From contig NZ_CP086107.1 in assembly GCF_016765655.2 (NCBI RefSeq), positions 124,001 through 188,000 on the forward strand: a stretch of DNA of 64,000 bases, read 5' to 3'. Shown one piece after another: positions 7,679 to 15,482 of the stretch; position 1 is the stretch's first letter; the number at the start of each line of letters is the position of its first letter. The notes below the pieces were generated by a model, which saw only the letters and a list, made by a program, of their open reading frames with translations, did no database searches and was not told where the DNA came from. The translations under genes and the position numbers were made by a program. The DNA comes from Skermanella mucosa. Its GTDB lineage: Bacteria > Pseudomonadota > Alphaproteobacteria > Azospirillales > Azospirillaceae.

Positions 7679-9379
7679 TCAAGCCGTCGCCGGTCTCGGC
7701 TCCAATCCCGGAACGACATCGGCCTGGTGCTCGATCACCATTTCGCGGTCGACCGAGCGCCGCTCGCCGTCGATGCGCTCGATCAGCAGGAACGCCCGTT
7801 CGGCGCTCCCGAGGATCGCCAGCAGCGATGCTCTCTCCGTCGGGGCCAGCTCATCCAGTTTCAGGCATTTCCGGCGCAGTTCCGCGAGCCCGGATATGCG
7901 CTGATCCGCGGCGACGGCGGTCGCGCTCCGGGCCGAGCCCGGCAGCACGATCCCCATGGCGTCGGAAACCTGGTCGAGGATGCCGTTCACCACCTCCCGG
8001 CCCGACGGCGAGAACTCCTCGCGCTTGACCCGCTGGGCAATCTGATGAAGGGTTTCACCCAGGCTTTCGGCGAAATCGGCCTCCTCGATCAGGCTTGCGA
8101 CCAGATCGGCCTGCCCGTAGGGCTGGCCCGGCGTCAGAAGGGAGGATGCGAACACGCCGATGTCCCGGCTCAGATTCCCGAGATTCGCATGATGGACCTG
8201 GGGATCCTTCGCGGCGTCCGGCATGCCCCGGGCGATGTCCAGGTAGAGGGTGCCTGCCTGGAGATGCCGCTCGATCTCCTTGCGCAGCGCGGGAACGCCT
8301 TGGACGATGTCACCCCGCAGGTTGGCGGCAAGGTACTTCGGCAGGGAATAATCCTCGATGTCCTCGGACGCGTCATGGCCGATGCGGCTGAGCACCCGCT
8401 CGAACACTCCGACGAAGGGGAACAACAGCAACGTGTTGAAAACGTTGAAGAAGGTCGAATACAAGCCGATCGCGACCGGCACCAGCGGGTAGGTTTCCCT
8501 GCCGTTCACCATCATCGGGACTCCGGGATCGCCGCCGAACCACTGCATGGCGAAACGCAGCACGTCCATGGAGAGGAAGAACAGCGGGATGGTCACCATG
8601 ACGCCGATGATGTTGAACGATATGTGGGCATATGCGGCGCGCTTGGCGTTCTTGGACAGGTTCAACGACGCTATCCAGGAGGTGATGGTCGTTCCCAGGT
8701 CGGCGCCGAGCGAGAAGGCCACGGCGGTCTGCCAGTCGAGGACACCGGACGCTCCGAGGCCCATCACGATGCCGATGGTCGCCGAGGAGGAATGGATCAT
8801 CGCGGTGACCAGCGCCGCCGTTCCGACGCAGGTCAGAAGGCCGGTGAAATCGTCCGCCCGCAGCGAGGAGATCGCCGACATCACCTCCGGCATGGCGCGG
8901 AGCGGCTTCAGGCCCCCGGTCATCAGGTTGAGGCCGTAGAAGATCAGGGAGAACCCTATGCAGGCCAGGGCGATGTTCTTCGTCCTGTCAGACTTCGAGA
9001 AGATGTAGACGAGGGCGAAGAAGCCGGCCAGCAGCAGGCCCAGCGGGCCGAGGGGCAGGGCGATCAGGCCGTTCCCCAGCGTCGTCCCGATGTTCGCTCC
9101 CATGATCACGCTGATCGCCGGGCGCAAGCCGACGACGCCGGCATTGACCATGCCGACGACCATGACCGTCATCGCCGTCGAGGATTGGATCACGCCGGTG
9201 ATGATGGTGCCGGCGAAGACGCCTTTGAGCGGAGTCCCCGCCAGCTTGGCGAGCAGCGCGCGCATCCGGTTGGCGGCAACGGCCTGGATGCCGTTCGACA
9301 TGAACTCGAGGCCGAGCATGAAGATGCCCAGGCCACCGATCACGGGAACGATGATCTGGGTGAAGATATCGACCTGCAT
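7679..9379 (-). CDS. Na/phosphate cotransporter with PhoU-like C-terminal domain
   Basis: This 566-aa protein has NptA/YjbB-type membrane repeats. The two inverted QSSS-like motifs are GVIQSSTAMTVM and AMIHSSSATIGI, each followed by a conserved stretch (MGANIGTTLG and LGADLGTTITSW). About eight to ten membrane segments fill residues 5-340, and a helical PhoU-like cytoplasmic domain follows (LRKEIERHLQAGTLYLDIAR to the end). It imports or balances phosphate across the inner membrane. It lies 44 bp downstream of the pstS-like gene on the same strand, so both probably share the Pho-box promoter. The long open frame on the opposite strand is a GC artefact. Confidence 0.9.
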   Translation of the reverse strand: MQVDIFTQIIVPVIGGLGIFMLGLEFMSNGIQAVAANRMRALLAKLAGTPLKGVFAGTIITGVIQSSTAMTVMVVGMVNAGVVGLRPAISVIMGANIGTTLGNGLIALPLGPLGLLLAGFFALVYIFSKSDRTKNIALACIGFSLIFYGLNLMTGGLKPLRAMPEVMSAISSLRADDFTGLLTCVGTAALVTAMIHSSSATIGIVMGLGASGVLDWQTAVAFSLGADLGTTITSWIASLNLSKNAKRAAYAHISFNIIGVMVTIPLFFLSMDVLRFAMQWFGGDPGVPMMVNGRETYPLVPVAIGLYSTFFNVFNTLLLFPFVGVFERVLSRIGHDASEDIEDYSLPKYLAANLRGDIVQGVPALRKEIERHLQAGTLYLDIARGMPDAAKDPQVHHANLGNLSRDIGVFASSLLTPGQPYGQADLVASLIEEADFAESLGETLHQIAQRVKREEFSPSGREVVNGILDQVSDAMGIVLPGSARSATAVAADQRISGLAELRRKCLKLDELAPTERASLLAILGSAERAFLLIERIDGERRSVDREMVIEHQADVVPGLEPRPATA

Positions 9380-9423
9380 GAGCTGTCCTTTACGGGGCCC
9401 GTCCGGACGAGGGCCGGTTGGTC

Positions 9424-10506
9424 TTACTTGGAACTGGCTTCCCAGTAGGATTTGATCAGGCCGACGAGGGAGTCCGGCAGCGGCACGTAATCCAGATCGA
9501 CGGCATCCTGCTGCCAGTGCGCCAAGGCTCCGCCGAAGAAGCGCAGGGTGCGGTCGGTACCGGAACGGGGTTCCCGGGGCATCAGAGCGTAGACGGTGGC
9601 CGCGATCGGGTAGGACTCGGCGTCGGCGGTTTCGGTGAGAAGAAGGCTGAAATGGCGCGAGCCCGCCCAGTCCGCGCCGGCGACGGCGGCGGCGATGCTC
9701 CGGCGCGATGGCGCCCTGAACTCTCCCGCGCGGTTCTCGACCAGGGCCGAGGGCAGCCCGACCCGCAAGGCTTGGCCGAGCTCGACATAGCCGATGGTGT
9801 TCGGGTCGGCCGCCACGGCCTTGACGATGCCGCCGCTGCCCCTGACCCCGGCGCCGGTCGGCCATTTCAGCTCGGTATCGACCCCGACCCGCTCCCGCCA
9901 GTCCGTGCTGGCATGGGCGAGATATGCCGCGAAAATGTAAGTGGTGCCGGATCCGTCGCTCCGGTGGACGACCTTGATCGGCGCGTCCGGCAGCGTGAGC
10001 TCCGGGTTGAGCGCGCGCAGGGCCGGGTGCGACCATCTCTCGACCGTTCCCATGTAGATGTCGGCCAGCACCGCCCCGGAGAGGCGCAAGGCACCGCTTT
10101 CGATCCCTGGCAGATTGAAGACGACCGCGACGCCGCCCGTGGTGATGGGGAACTGCATGAGCCCGTGCCGGTCCACCTCCTCGGCCGGCATGGGCCTTTC
10201 AGATGCGCCGAAATCCACGGCCCGGGCGATGACCCGCATGGTGCCGCCCAGTGAGCCGACCGGCTCGTAGTCGATGCCGCCGGCCATGGCGCCGAACAGC
10301 GAGCCCAGGCCGCTCTCCGGAGCGGCCGGTCTCTTCGGCAGGGGGGCGACATAGCCGCCGCTCTCCTCGGATGCCTGGAAGTTCTGGCTCCAACGGCTGA
10401 GCAGCGGAAAGACGAAAGTCGATCCTGCCCCGGTCAAGGGTTCGGCTCGGGTCGGGGAGGCCGCGGATACGAATGCGAACAAGGCAGCGATGAGGAGGCG
10501 ACCCAT
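9424..10506 (-). CDS. pstS: Phosphate-binding periplasmic protein (PstS type)
   Basis: A 360-aa protein with a signal peptide (MGRLLIAALFAFVSAASPTRA) and the PstS ligand-binding signatures: LTGAGSTFVFPLLSRW, DFGASERPMP, LPGIESGALRLSG, HRSDGSGTTYIF and NTIGYVELG. The family binds inorganic phosphate in the periplasm for the PstCAB importer. PstCAB is not adjacent; the next gene is a Na/Pi symporter instead, an arrangement in which the binding protein may act with a distant Pst system. A Pho box lies 73 bp upstream of the ATG, so expression under phosphate limitation through PhoB is likely. Confidence 0.9.
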   Translation of the reverse strand: MGRLLIAALFAFVSAASPTRAEPLTGAGSTFVFPLLSRWSQNFQASEESGGYVAPLPKRPAAPESGLGSLFGAMAGGIDYEPVGSLGGTMRVIARAVDFGASERPMPAEEVDRHGLMQFPITTGGVAVVFNLPGIESGALRLSGAVLADIYMGTVERWSHPALRALNPELTLPDAPIKVVHRSDGSGTTYIFAAYLAHASTDWRERVGVDTELKWPTGAGVRGSGGIVKAVAADPNTIGYVELGQALRVGLPSALVENRAGEFRAPSRRSIAAAVAGADWAGSRHFSLLLTETADAESYPIAATVYALMPREPRSGTDRTLRFFGGALAHWQQDAVDLDYVPLPDSLVGLIKSYWEASSK

Positions 10507-10578
10507 GAAATCACCGGCATGTAACGGGATGCAGAATATCCCGGGTCATCGATTACCGGCGCAGCTTAGATTTCAGGC

Positions 10579-10596
10579 ATGACAGTTGGATGACGG
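10579..10596 (-). promoter_or_regulatory. Pho box upstream of pstS
   Basis: On the minus strand two 7-bp direct repeats, CCGTCAT and CTGTCAT, are separated by 4 bp (CCAA). This matches the PhoB consensus of CTGTCAT repeats with 11-bp periodicity. It sits 73 bp upstream of the pstS ATG. Confidence 0.75.
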
Positions 10597-11028
10597 GAGC
10601 AGCGTTTCATGAAACTTGCTCCATCTGCACCGGGAACAGACGAAATTTCGGGAAGAGGGAAGCAACGCCGGTCTTCTTCTTCGTATGTCCCCGCGCCGGA
10701 CCTTTCGGAGCATTGTTGCCGCAAGGTCTCTGATTTTCATGTGTAATACGTAGTATAGTATCGAGATTAAAAAGAATCATGAGGCTCCTGAGAACTGCTT
10801 TCATCTCATTCTAGAAAGTTAAAAACAGGTCATGGATGATGGTTCGGCTGGGCTATAAAGATCTAAATCGAACAAAATCCATCAGAAGCCCAATTTTCTT
10901 CTTCATCTGATTGCAAATTTGTCCTTATACGATTAATCGTCTGTTAACGATCTAAATACATTTTTTGATCGTTGTCGGATTACTTGTCATTCCGGCGGAC
11001 ATATTGAATTTATCCGGAGAGCACAGAC
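10597..11028. promoter_or_regulatory. AT-rich intergenic region with palindromes upstream of the DUF1593 gene
   Basis: No gene is visible in these 430 bp. The right half is clearly AT-rich against its surroundings. It holds the perfect palindrome ACGATTAATCGT at 10929-10940 and the inverted pair AACGATC/GATCGTT at 10946-10952 and 10967-10973. These are candidate operator sites for the divergently placed exoprotein gene at 11029. Confidence 0.4.
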
Positions 11029-12315
11029 ATGGCTTTGCCCAGAGTTTTCATCTCGACCGACCTGAGGCTCGAAGCGCAGGAGAAGGACGACGTCCAGTCG
11101 CTTGTCCACGCGCTGATGTACCAGGACAAGATGAACATCGTCGGCATCGCCGGAACGGCGTCCAAGTTCAACACCCAGGACGGTCTGGTCAGGGACATCG
11201 ATGCCGTGATCGACGTCTACGGCAAGGACCTTGCCGAACTGCGCGAGCATGGCTCCGGCTTCAAATCCGTCGAGGCCCTGAAAAGGGTGAGCCATCAGGG
11301 CGCCACGGACACCGCGCCCCCCAAGGGATATTCCAAGCCGACGGACTCATCGGAGGCCATCGTCGCGGAAGCCAGGAAGGCCGCCGCCGCGGGCGAAAAG
11401 CTGAACGTGCTCACCTGGGGAGGGGAGGCCGACATCGCGCAGGCGCTGCACGATGCTCCCGGCATCGCCAGGCACGTCCGTCTGTTCAGCATCGACACCC
11501 AGGACATCCACGCCAAGAAGTACCTGCTGGACAACTTCAAGGGCAAGCTGGACATGTGGGTCGACAACATGACGACGTTCCGGGGCACCTACGGCACGCC
11601 GGAAAGCGGCTCCATGATCAAGGGCTGGCACGAGGCGAACGCCAAGGGCCACGGCGCCTTGGGGGACTTCTTCTCGAAGGTCTCGAGCAACATCTTCAAC
11701 AAGTCCGGCGTCAAGATGGGGGATAGCCCGACCGTTCTCCGCTTCCTCGACGGGGACCAGGACGATCCGACCAAGGAAAGCTGGGGCGGGGAGTTCCGCA
11801 AGGTGTCCGACGGCTATTACACGGACCTTCATGGGCAGGGTTTCGACCGCCCCGGCACCCAAGGGGCCAGGACGGTCTACGAGAACCGCGAGGAGTGGCT
11901 CGAAGACTTCGCCGGGCGCTTCGATTGGCTGAAGGACAAGGGCTCGATCCCGCTCCCCCGTCCCGAAGGGGATGACGTGATCACCGTCAGGGCGTCGGGC
12001 GACCACTACAAGGGGAACCCGAATTTCGTCGTCAAGGTGGACGGGAAGACGCTGGATCTCACGAACCGGGTGACGGCCGTCCATGACAAGGACCAGTGGC
12101 AGACCTTCACTTACAAGGGCGACCTGGACTCCCCGGGAATCCAGGAGCGGGAGGTCGAGATCATCTTCAACAACGATGCCTGGAACGGAAGGAAGGGGGC
12201 CAATGGATCCGACCGGAACCTCTACATCGACGAGGTTTCGTTCAACGGCCAGGTCGACGTTACGGATGCCGTGTTCAAGTGGAACAGCACGAAGTCGTGG
12301 CTGTTCGAGGTCTGA
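11029..12315 (+). CDS. DUF1593 nucleoside-hydrolase-like protein with xylan-binding module
   Basis: This 428-aa protein joins two parts. Residues about 1-310 resemble the DUF1593 / Sde182-type nucleoside-hydrolase-like domain, with RVFISTDLRLEAQEKDDVQS at the N-terminus, LNVLTWGGEADIAQAL, IDTQDIHAKKYL, and the late blocks LRFLDGDQDDPTKESWGGEF and WLEDFAGRFDWLK. Residues about 318-415 are a calcium-dependent carbohydrate-binding module of the xylan-binding type (ITVRASGDHYKGNPNFVVKV, then VEIIFNNDAWNG, then DRNLYIDEVSFNG). There is no signal peptide, yet the family acts on polysaccharide outside the cell. The C-terminus ends KSWLFEV, which could serve as a type I secretion signal. Confidence 0.8.
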   Translation: MALPRVFISTDLRLEAQEKDDVQSLVHALMYQDKMNIVGIAGTASKFNTQDGLVRDIDAVIDVYGKDLAELREHGSGFKSVEALKRVSHQGATDTAPPKGYSKPTDSSEAIVAEARKAAAAGEKLNVLTWGGEADIAQALHDAPGIARHVRLFSIDTQDIHAKKYLLDNFKGKLDMWVDNMTTFRGTYGTPESGSMIKGWHEANAKGHGALGDFFSKVSSNIFNKSGVKMGDSPTVLRFLDGDQDDPTKESWGGEFRKVSDGYYTDLHGQGFDRPGTQGARTVYENREEWLEDFAGRFDWLKDKGSIPLPRPEGDDVITVRASGDHYKGNPNFVVKVDGKTLDLTNRVTAVHDKDQWQTFTYKGDLDSPGIQEREVEIIFNNDAWNGRKGANGSDRNLYIDEVSFNGQVDVTDAVFKWNSTKSWLFEV

Positions 12316-12322
12316 CCGACGG

Positions 12323-12350
12323 CCGGAAGAGGGGACCCGGAAGAGGGGAC
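12323..12350. repeat. Tandem 14-bp direct repeat after the DUF1593 gene
   Basis: CCGGAAGAGGGGAC occurs at 12323-12336 and 12337-12350 with no gap. It begins 8 bp after the stop of the preceding gene. Confidence 0.65.
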
Positions 12351-12454
12351 GATGACATCGGCGACCTGGCCACGCCAGACGGCTTCCCTGCAGGAATCCT
12401 CTTCCGGCGGCTGGCTGGTCAGGAATGGAAGGTTCCCCGCTGCGGTGAACCCGC

Positions 12455-12616
12455 ATGCCGTACGAGCACGACGAGCCGCGCAATCACAAGTTCCCGAAGT
12501 CGCAAGATTGCGAACGCCTGGTGCGGGAGGAGGAGAAACAGGCCGCCTTGCCGGAGCCCGCCGGTAGCAGGCTCGCGGGCCTCCGGCATGCTGACCCGCG
12601 CGGCAATGCCTTCTGA
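12455..12616 (+). CDS. Possible small hydrophilic protein
   Basis: A 53-codon frame starting MPYEHDEPRNHKFPKSQDCE and continuing RLVREEEKQ, with GC-rich third positions like its neighbours and a highly charged composition. The ribosome-binding site is weak (GGTGAA, 5 nt from the ATG). It is the only plausible coding stretch in the 450-bp space between the DUF1593 gene and the dehydratase. I do not recognise it, and it may be chance. Confidence 0.3.
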   Translation: MPYEHDEPRNHKFPKSQDCERLVREEEKQAALPEPAGSRLAGLRHADPRGNAF

Positions 12617-12769
12617 GCGGCCATGTCGTCTCAACGGAGCGCCACCGGCGCCGTGGCGGCGCCCCGGCTGATGACCGGGCCCGGATTACGCGTTAGGCTG
12701 GTCCCGGATATCCGGCGGCGCGGCGATGCCGTGGTCCGCCGCATGGCGGCGTGAGAAAGGATGAACCCC

Positions 12770-14497
12770 ATGGCCCGAAAGCTCCCCAGACCCCTGAGGT
12801 CGCAGGCCTGGTTCGGCGGCGACACGAAGGACGGCTTCATCCATAGGAGCTGGATGAAGAACGGCGGACTTCCGGACGACGCCTTCGACGGCCGCCCGGT
12901 GATCGGCATCTGCAACACCTTCTCCGAATTTACGCCGTGCAACGCGCATTTCCGCGGCTTGGCGGAGCAGATCAAGCTGGGCGTGCTGGAGGCGGGCGGG
13001 CTGCCGCTGGAATTTCCGGTCTTTTCCTGCGGCGAATCCAACCTGCGACCGACGGCCATGCTGTTCCGGAACCTGGCGTCGATGGATGTCGAGGAGGCGA
13101 TCCGCGGCAATCCGATGGACGGGGTGGTCCTGATGGCCGGCTGCGACAAGACCACGCCGTCGCTGCTGATGGGAGCGGCGAGCTGCGATCTGCCGTCGAT
13201 CGTCATTTCCGGCGGGCCGATGCTGAACGGCAAGTTCCGCGGGGCGGACATCGGGTCGGGAACCGATGTCTGGAAATTTTCCGAGGATGTCCGGGCCGGG
13301 CGCATGCCGCGGGAGCATTTCATGGCCGCCGAGAACGGCATGTCGCGCTCGCCCGGGCACTGCATGACCATGGGAACCGCTTCGACCATGGCCTCCATGG
13401 CTGAATCCCTGGGGCTGACCTTGCCCGGCAACGCGGCATATCCGGCCGTCGACGCGCACCGCGCGCGCCTGGCCCGCCTGACCGGCCGGCGCATCGTGGG
13501 TATGGTCGCCGAAGACCTGCGCCTGTCGAAGGTGCTGACCCGGCGGGCCTTCCTCAACGCGATCCGGATGAACGGAGCGATCGGCGGCTCCACCAACGCG
13601 GTCGTCCACCTGCTGGCGATCGCGGGTCGCATCGGGGTCGACCTGACGCTCGACGATTGGGACAGCGCTGGCCGGGGCGTGCCGACCATCGTCAACCTGA
13701 TGCCCTCCGGGCGGTACCTGATGGAGGATTTCTGCTATGCCGGCGGCATCCCGGCGGTGATGAAGGAAGTGTCGGACCTGCTGGACCTCGACGTGCCGAC
13801 GGTGACGGGAGCGACCCTGGGCGACAACATCCGCCCGGCCGAGAATTTCGATCCCGACGTCATCCGGCCGCGCGACAGGGCCCTGGTGCGGGACGGCGGC
13901 ATCGCCGTGCTGCGCGGCAACCTGGCGGCATCGGGTGCGATCCTGAAACCGTCGGCCGCGTCGCCGGAGCTGATGCGCCATCGCGGCCGGGCCGTCGTCT
14001 TCGAGAGCATCGAGCATTACAAGGCGACGGTCGACGACCCCGCCCTCGACATCGACGAGACCTGCGTGATGGTGCTGAAGAATTGCGGGCCTAAGGGCTA
14101 TCCGGGAATGGCGGAAGTCGGCAACATGGCGCTGCCGAAGAAGCTGCTGGAACGCGGCGTGCGGGACATGGTCCGCATCTCCGACGCGCGCATGTCGGGC
14201 ACCGCCTACGGCACCGTCGTCCTCCACTGCGCGCCGGAGGCCGCGGTCGGCGGCACGCTGGCCCTGGTGCGGACAGGCGACATCATCGACCTGGACGTGG
14301 ATGCGCGGCGCCTTCACCTGGACGTGCCGGAGGACGAACTGGCCCGCCGCGCCGCCGCCTGGACTCCGCCCGAACCTGCGGTCCGGGGCGGGTACCAGAG
14401 CCTTTACGTGGAGCGGGTGATGCAGGCCGACCGGGGAGCCGACCTGGATTTCCTGGTCGGTTGCCGAGGGCACGCGGTGCCGCGCGAAAGTCATTAA
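12770..14497 (+). CDS. IlvD/Edd-family sugar-acid dehydratase (first copy)
   Basis: This 575-aa enzyme carries the iron-sulfur dehydratase hallmarks: CNTFSEFTPCN, the GCDKTTPSLLMGAASCDLP block, [20 protein letters not shown], and [13 protein letters not shown]. Cysteines in the first three ligate the Fe-S cluster. The C-terminal swivel part includes [20 protein letters not shown]. The family comprises dihydroxy-acid, phosphogluconate and pentonate/hexonate dehydratases. The start RSQAWFGGDTKDGFIHRSWM is typical of the sugar-acid (arabinonate/xylonate-like) subgroup rather than IlvD, so dehydration of an aldonate to a 2-keto-3-deoxy acid is likely. The ATG at 12770 has AAAGGA 8 nt upstream. 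No sugar genes adjoin it. Confidence 0.88.
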   Translation: MARKLPRPLRSQAWFGGDTKDGFIHRSWMKNGGLPDDAFDGRPVIGICNTFSEFTPCNAHFRGLAEQIKLGVLEAGGLPLEFPVFSCGESNLRPTAMLFRNLASMDVEEAIRGNPMDGVVLMAGCDKTTPSLLMGAASCDLPSIVISGGPMLNGKFRGADIGSGTDVWKFSEDVRAGRMPREHFMAAENGMSRSPGHCMTMGTASTMASMAESLGLTLPGNAAYPAVDAHRARLARLTGRRIVGMVAEDLRLSKVLTRRAFLNAIRMNGAIGGSTNAVVHLLAIAGRIGVDLTLDDWDSAGRGVPTIVNLMPSGRYLMEDFCYAGGIPAVMKEVSDLLDLDVPTVTGATLGDNIRPAENFDPDVIRPRDRALVRDGGIAVLRGNLAASGAILKPSAASPELMRHRGRAVVFESIEHYKATVDDPALDIDETCVMVLKNCGPKGYPGMAEVGNMALPKKLLERGVRDMVRISDARMSGTAYGTVVLHCAPEAAVGGTLALVRTGDIIDLDVDARRLHLDVPEDELARRAAAWTPPEPAVRGGYQSLYVERVMQADRGADLDFLVGCRGHAVPRESH

Positions 14498-14628
14498 GGG
14501 CGGTACCGGTGCGGGAAGGCGGAACCCGCCGCGACAGCTTCCGAAACCGCTCATGCATGTCACCTGACCGCCGTGACGGGCCGCAGCTCGCCGATCTCCT
14601 GCCAGCAAGCTGCCTGGTAGCCAGCCCG

Positions 14629-15336
14629 TTACTCGGCAGCCACCTGAGGGGAGTCGACCGGTTCGCGGCGACCCGGGAATCGCCCGGTGGCTTCTTCCTG
14701 AGGAATCCCGGAATTGGAAGCCTCGGGATCGGAAGCCATGAAATGGTCTCGCAACATTTCCTTCGTGATATAGGAAATGATCATCGGGCAGGATGTATCC
14801 GTCGAATGGCGGTAGGCTGCGTGAGGTATTTCCCCGACAACCTCCAGCCCGACTTTCCGGATGAACCTGAGGGCAAGCTTATTGAACGCCGGCGTTTCGC
14901 CACGGATCACCCGCAGGGATACTCCCCTGTTGAATTTCATATCAAGAAGCTGCCACAGCAATTCCCGGGCCACCTGGACCGTCAGTCTGGTTTTCGTGAG
15001 CCATTTGAAGAAGCAGAAATGCATCCTTGCCGTTCTATGTCCGAAGTCATCCAACCAGACCAAGCCTGCCAGCTTGTCGTCGAAGATCACCAGCCAGAAT
15101 ACCTTGCCGTGTGCCTTGAAGAACTCGACGAACGACCGACGCGTTATCTTCCCAACGTCGTCGCTGTACAGGATCGGGTCGAGGAGCCCTTCCTCCTTCA
15201 ACCGCTCGAACAGACCCGCTATCTGCGGGTCGGTCAAGGTGGGAACGCCATTGACCGACCCATATCGGAACAGCCTGGTCCTCATCGGTCCGGCTTGGGC
15301 TTCGTGCCGGCCGCCGTCCGTGCTGCCGTCCTGCAT
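14629..15336 (-). CDS. GNAT-like acyltransferase of unknown substrate
   Basis: A 235-aa protein. The central part (VFWLVIFDDKLAGLVWLDDF, then HFCFFKWLTKTRLTVQVARE, then NKLALRFIRKVGLEVVGEIP) follows the strand-helix order of a GNAT fold, with the late NKLALRFIRKVGL resembling the family's motif B. The usual Q/RxxGxG/A loop is not clear, so this is a fold-level call. The start at 15336 is set by AAGGAGG 7 nt upstream; the longer frame runs through a palindrome and is unlikely. It lies downstream of the hlyD gene on the same strand, after two strong palindromes. Confidence 0.6.
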   Translation of the reverse strand: MQDGSTDGGRHEAQAGPMRTRLFRYGSVNGVPTLTDPQIAGLFERLKEEGLLDPILYSDDVGKITRRSFVEFFKAHGKVFWLVIFDDKLAGLVWLDDFGHRTARMHFCFFKWLTKTRLTVQVARELLWQLLDMKFNRGVSLRVIRGETPAFNKLALRFIRKVGLEVVGEIPHAAYRHSTDTSCPMIISYITKEMLRDHFMASDPEASNSGIPQEEATGRFPGRREPVDSPQVAAE

Positions 15337-15366
15337 GGTGCCGCCTCCTTCCTGATGGATCGGGTC

Positions 15367-15404
15367 GGTCATACCGAAACCGTTGCAACGGTTTCGGTAT
15401 GACC
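15367..15404. repeat. 38-bp perfect palindrome, CATACCG family, copy 2
   Basis: Two 19-bp arms meet without a loop, with core CATACCGAAACCGTT. Compared with the copy at 3111-3145, the base that differs in the left arm (GGAACC against GAAACC) is matched by a compensating change in the right arm. It lies between hlyD and the GNAT-like gene. Confidence 0.65.
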
Positions 15405-15443
15405 CTTTCAATCACTGCCTATGGCATTGATCTGCCGGGTTTT

Positions 15444-15480
15444 CGGTTTCCGGATGATCATGCTGATCATCCGGAAACCG
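15444..15480. terminator. Strong hairpin after hlyD, terminator candidate
   Basis: 17-bp perfect arms (15444-15460 and 15464-15480) around a TGC loop, 3 bp beyond the hlyD stop. The stem is strong enough to end the exporter transcript, but no T-run follows on the minus strand, so it may instead be another dispersed palindrome. Confidence 0.45.
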
Positions 15481-15482
15481 TA

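Noticed and set aside
7634..9448. 604-aa plus-strand frame opposite the Na/Pi transporter
   Set aside because: It has D/H/R-rich shadow composition, and the minus strand has clear membrane segments and family motifs.
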